A stretch of 7,863 bases of DNA from Clostridia bacterium DTU080 (lineage in GTDB: Bacteria; Bacillota; Limnochordia; DTU080), in assembly GCA_001513395.1 (NCBI GenBank), contig LFTP01000363.1, positions 1 to 7,863 on the forward strand, in the 5' to 3' direction. The notes beneath the pieces are model-generated. The model was not told where the DNA came from. It was given only the letters and a program-made list of their open reading frames with translations, and ran no database searches. The translations under genes and the position numbers were made by a program. Below are positions 6,672-7,863 of the stretch, one piece after another (position 1 is the stretch's first letter; each line of letters begins with the position of its first letter).

Positions 6672-7679
6672 TCATAGGATCCGATTCGCACACTGATCAC
6701 CCGTCGCCGACCTGCCCTCCGGTTTAACCCACACCCCATCAAGCCGCGATGGCGCGAAGCGCTGCATGTGCTCCAAGAAATCAGTGAGGGTTCTGCAGTT
6801 GGACATCGCTTCACTGAACTCACTGTGGATCTTCGAGTAGACCGGCGAGACCGTCCGGATACGCACATCCGGATGGGTGAGCGCTTCGATCCACACCGAG
6901 ATGCTCGGCGGATGGTGTCGGTCCGTGAACAGCGTCGGCAACCGAGGAGTGGCTCTCCGATAGGCCGTCGCATGTCCGGGGGCGCATGTAGGTGATGGCG
7001 TTACCATGATCGGCCGTAAGGTATCTGATCCACTCAAGGTGACTTCGATTCGAACAGGACGACCTCGCTGCCCTGCCGCATTTTCGGTCCCCTCGGATAG
7101 GGAGCCACTTCATACTCGAAGGGATTGGGCGACGCTTCCGACAGACCGATCCACCAAGAACCGTCTTCGAAGCCGATGGCCGCTGTCTCTTCCGAACGGA
7201 ATTCAGGCCTGTCAGTGGTGGCCCAACCCGGCCGATAGAGCTCCAGGTAGAATTCCGGACCTTTAGCGACCGCGACATCCTTGGTGAACGTGGCATATCT
7301 GGGCTGGATGTGCTTATCAAAGGCGTCGCCGCCGGCATTGTGGATGAAGGCCCGAGCGTTCCCATAGTGCGCCGCGTCCATCATCACGGCCCGACGATCG
7401 TTCGCCTATGTCTGGTGACATCCTCGGCGCGATCTCCATCACGGTATCCTAATCCCGATTCGGACCCGACTGTTGGGGAGTCGGCAATCCGGCCCCCGGA
7501 ACAGTCGGACATTGGAGATCGTAGTCACGGCATTGATCTCGGTCGGCAAACCGAGCAGGGCGCCTTCCCATCGCAACGGCATCAAAGAGATGGGGATAAA
7601 ACCGTTCTCCGGCACAGGGATTGTCACTATGGCCTGGAATAAGGGTTGCGGCAGCCTGGGTTAGAGAGGCAGATGCAAT
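6672..7679 (-). pseudogene. Decayed family-1 sugar ABC solute-binding protein (multiple frameshifts, one stop, N-terminus missing)
   Basis: No single frame encodes this protein, but consecutive minus-strand pieces in different frames read in order as a sugar-binding protein. From about 7679 to 7572: 'ERFYPHLFDAV'. From about 7576 to 7493, next frame: 'RWEGALLGLPTEINAV...NVRLFR'. From about 7493 to 7401: 'GAGLPTP', an in-frame TAG at 7451-7449, then 'VMEIAPRMSPD'. From about 7405 to 7034: 'VMMDAAHYGNARAFIHNAGGDAFD', 'GPEFYLELYRPGWATTDRPEF', 'DGSWWIGLSEASPNPF'. From about 7044 to 6985: 'HLEWIRYLTADHGNAITYM'. From about 6978 to 6672: 'YRRATPRLPTLFTD' and 'TLTDFLEHMQRFAPSRLDGVW'. This is the canonical order (domain-1 entry, YN/AGL-like region, GGD, GSWW, FIRYLT, C-terminal helix). 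About 100 N-terminal residues including the signal peptide are absent, and a few bases seem lost at the junctions. It is not a copy of the intact binding protein at 499-1776, from which it differs clearly. Clustered sequencing error is the alternative. Confidence 0.8.
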
Positions 7680-7863
7680 GCAACTGCGTGATGTGACCGC
7701 GACTCTGCAACTAGAGACACACCAAGAGGTATTGTCCCGAGAGTGGGAGGTCTCGCAGAGGTCGCGTCCGACTGGTGATTTGTCTTTTCTACGGCGGGAT
7801 TACCTGGCCGACATCTGTCAGACGATCGGCATACCTCTCGCGGCGCTCGAGTCTCTTGAGAGT
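7678..7863 (+). CDS. Unrecognised protein, N-terminal part (truncated by window edge)
   Basis: An ATG at 7678 opens a frame of 62 codons that reaches the window end without a stop. A GAGAGG lies about 8 nt upstream, a convincing ribosome-binding site. The peptide (MQLRDVTATLQL..., then SREWEVSQRSRPTGDLSFLRRDYLADICQTIGIPLAALESLES) is hydrophilic. It has no signal peptide or membrane segment, so the product is probably cytoplasmic, and the residues from about 36 look helical. I do not recognise the family. The ORF starts where the decayed binding-protein reading ends on the opposite strand, so it lies in the position once occupied by that gene's N-terminus or upstream DNA. A chance ORF cannot be excluded at this length. 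Confidence 0.45.
   Translation, partial: MQLRDVTATLQLETHQEVLSREWEVSQRSRPTGDLSFLRRDYLADICQTIGIPLAALESLES

Noticed and set aside
7034..7387. A stand-alone 117-aa gene overlapping by 4 bp with a second gene at 6672-7037, resembling an operon-style stop/start overlap
   Set aside because: Both pieces, plus a third-frame fragment bridging them (HLEWIRYLTADHGNAITYM), are consecutive parts of one solute-binding protein, so the overlap reflects frameshifts and not two genes.
1..7863. CRISPR arrays, insertion sequences, tRNA or rRNA genes, defence genes
   Set aside because: No regularly spaced direct repeats, transposase reading frames, terminal inverted repeats or RNA-gene signatures were seen by eye on either strand.

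Overview
The window reads like a carbohydrate-utilisation locus from an uncultured, GC-rich, probably Gram-negative polysaccharide degrader. All three recognisable intact or partial genes carry Sec-type signal peptides. The solute-binding protein has no lipobox cysteine, which suits a free periplasmic protein. No phylum-specific marker is visible, so lineage is not assigned.

Layout. Positions 1-478 (minus) hold the first 159 codons of a DUF4838-type glycosidase-like protein that runs off the left edge. Twenty bases upstream of it, 499-1776 (minus) encodes a complete family-1 sugar ABC solute-binding protein, so the two very likely form one operon. A 407-bp divergent intergenic region (1777-2183) follows. 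It contains a perfect 9-3-9 palindrome and a second, bulged inverted repeat. Then comes one very large plus-strand gene (2184-6614, 1476 aa). It encodes a secreted multidomain protein with a CBM4/9-like N-terminal domain, a PcRGLX/YetA-like core (the fold of family PL26 exo-rhamnogalacturonan lyases) and about 430 residues of extra beta-rich C-terminal modules.

A perfect 11-bp hairpin (6633-6663) lies just after that gene. To its right, 6672-7679 (minus) is the remnant of a second family-1 sugar-binding protein. It is readable only by switching frame five times and passing one in-frame stop, and its N-terminal part is missing. At the right edge, a plus-strand ORF with a good ribosome-binding site starts at 7678 and is open to the window end. 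Its product is not recognised.

Functional picture (inference): the large protein would attack a pectin-like or rhamnogalacturonan-like glycan outside the cytoplasm, and the DUF4838 protein may trim glycan fragments. The intact binding protein would capture the released sugars for an ABC permease that is not in the window. Placing the enzyme and the transporter genes on either side of a region with dyad symmetry suggests shared substrate-responsive control. I see no CRISPR array, RNA gene, insertion sequence or defence system. The unusual parts are the oversized modular enzyme, the decayed second binding protein and the dyad elements.
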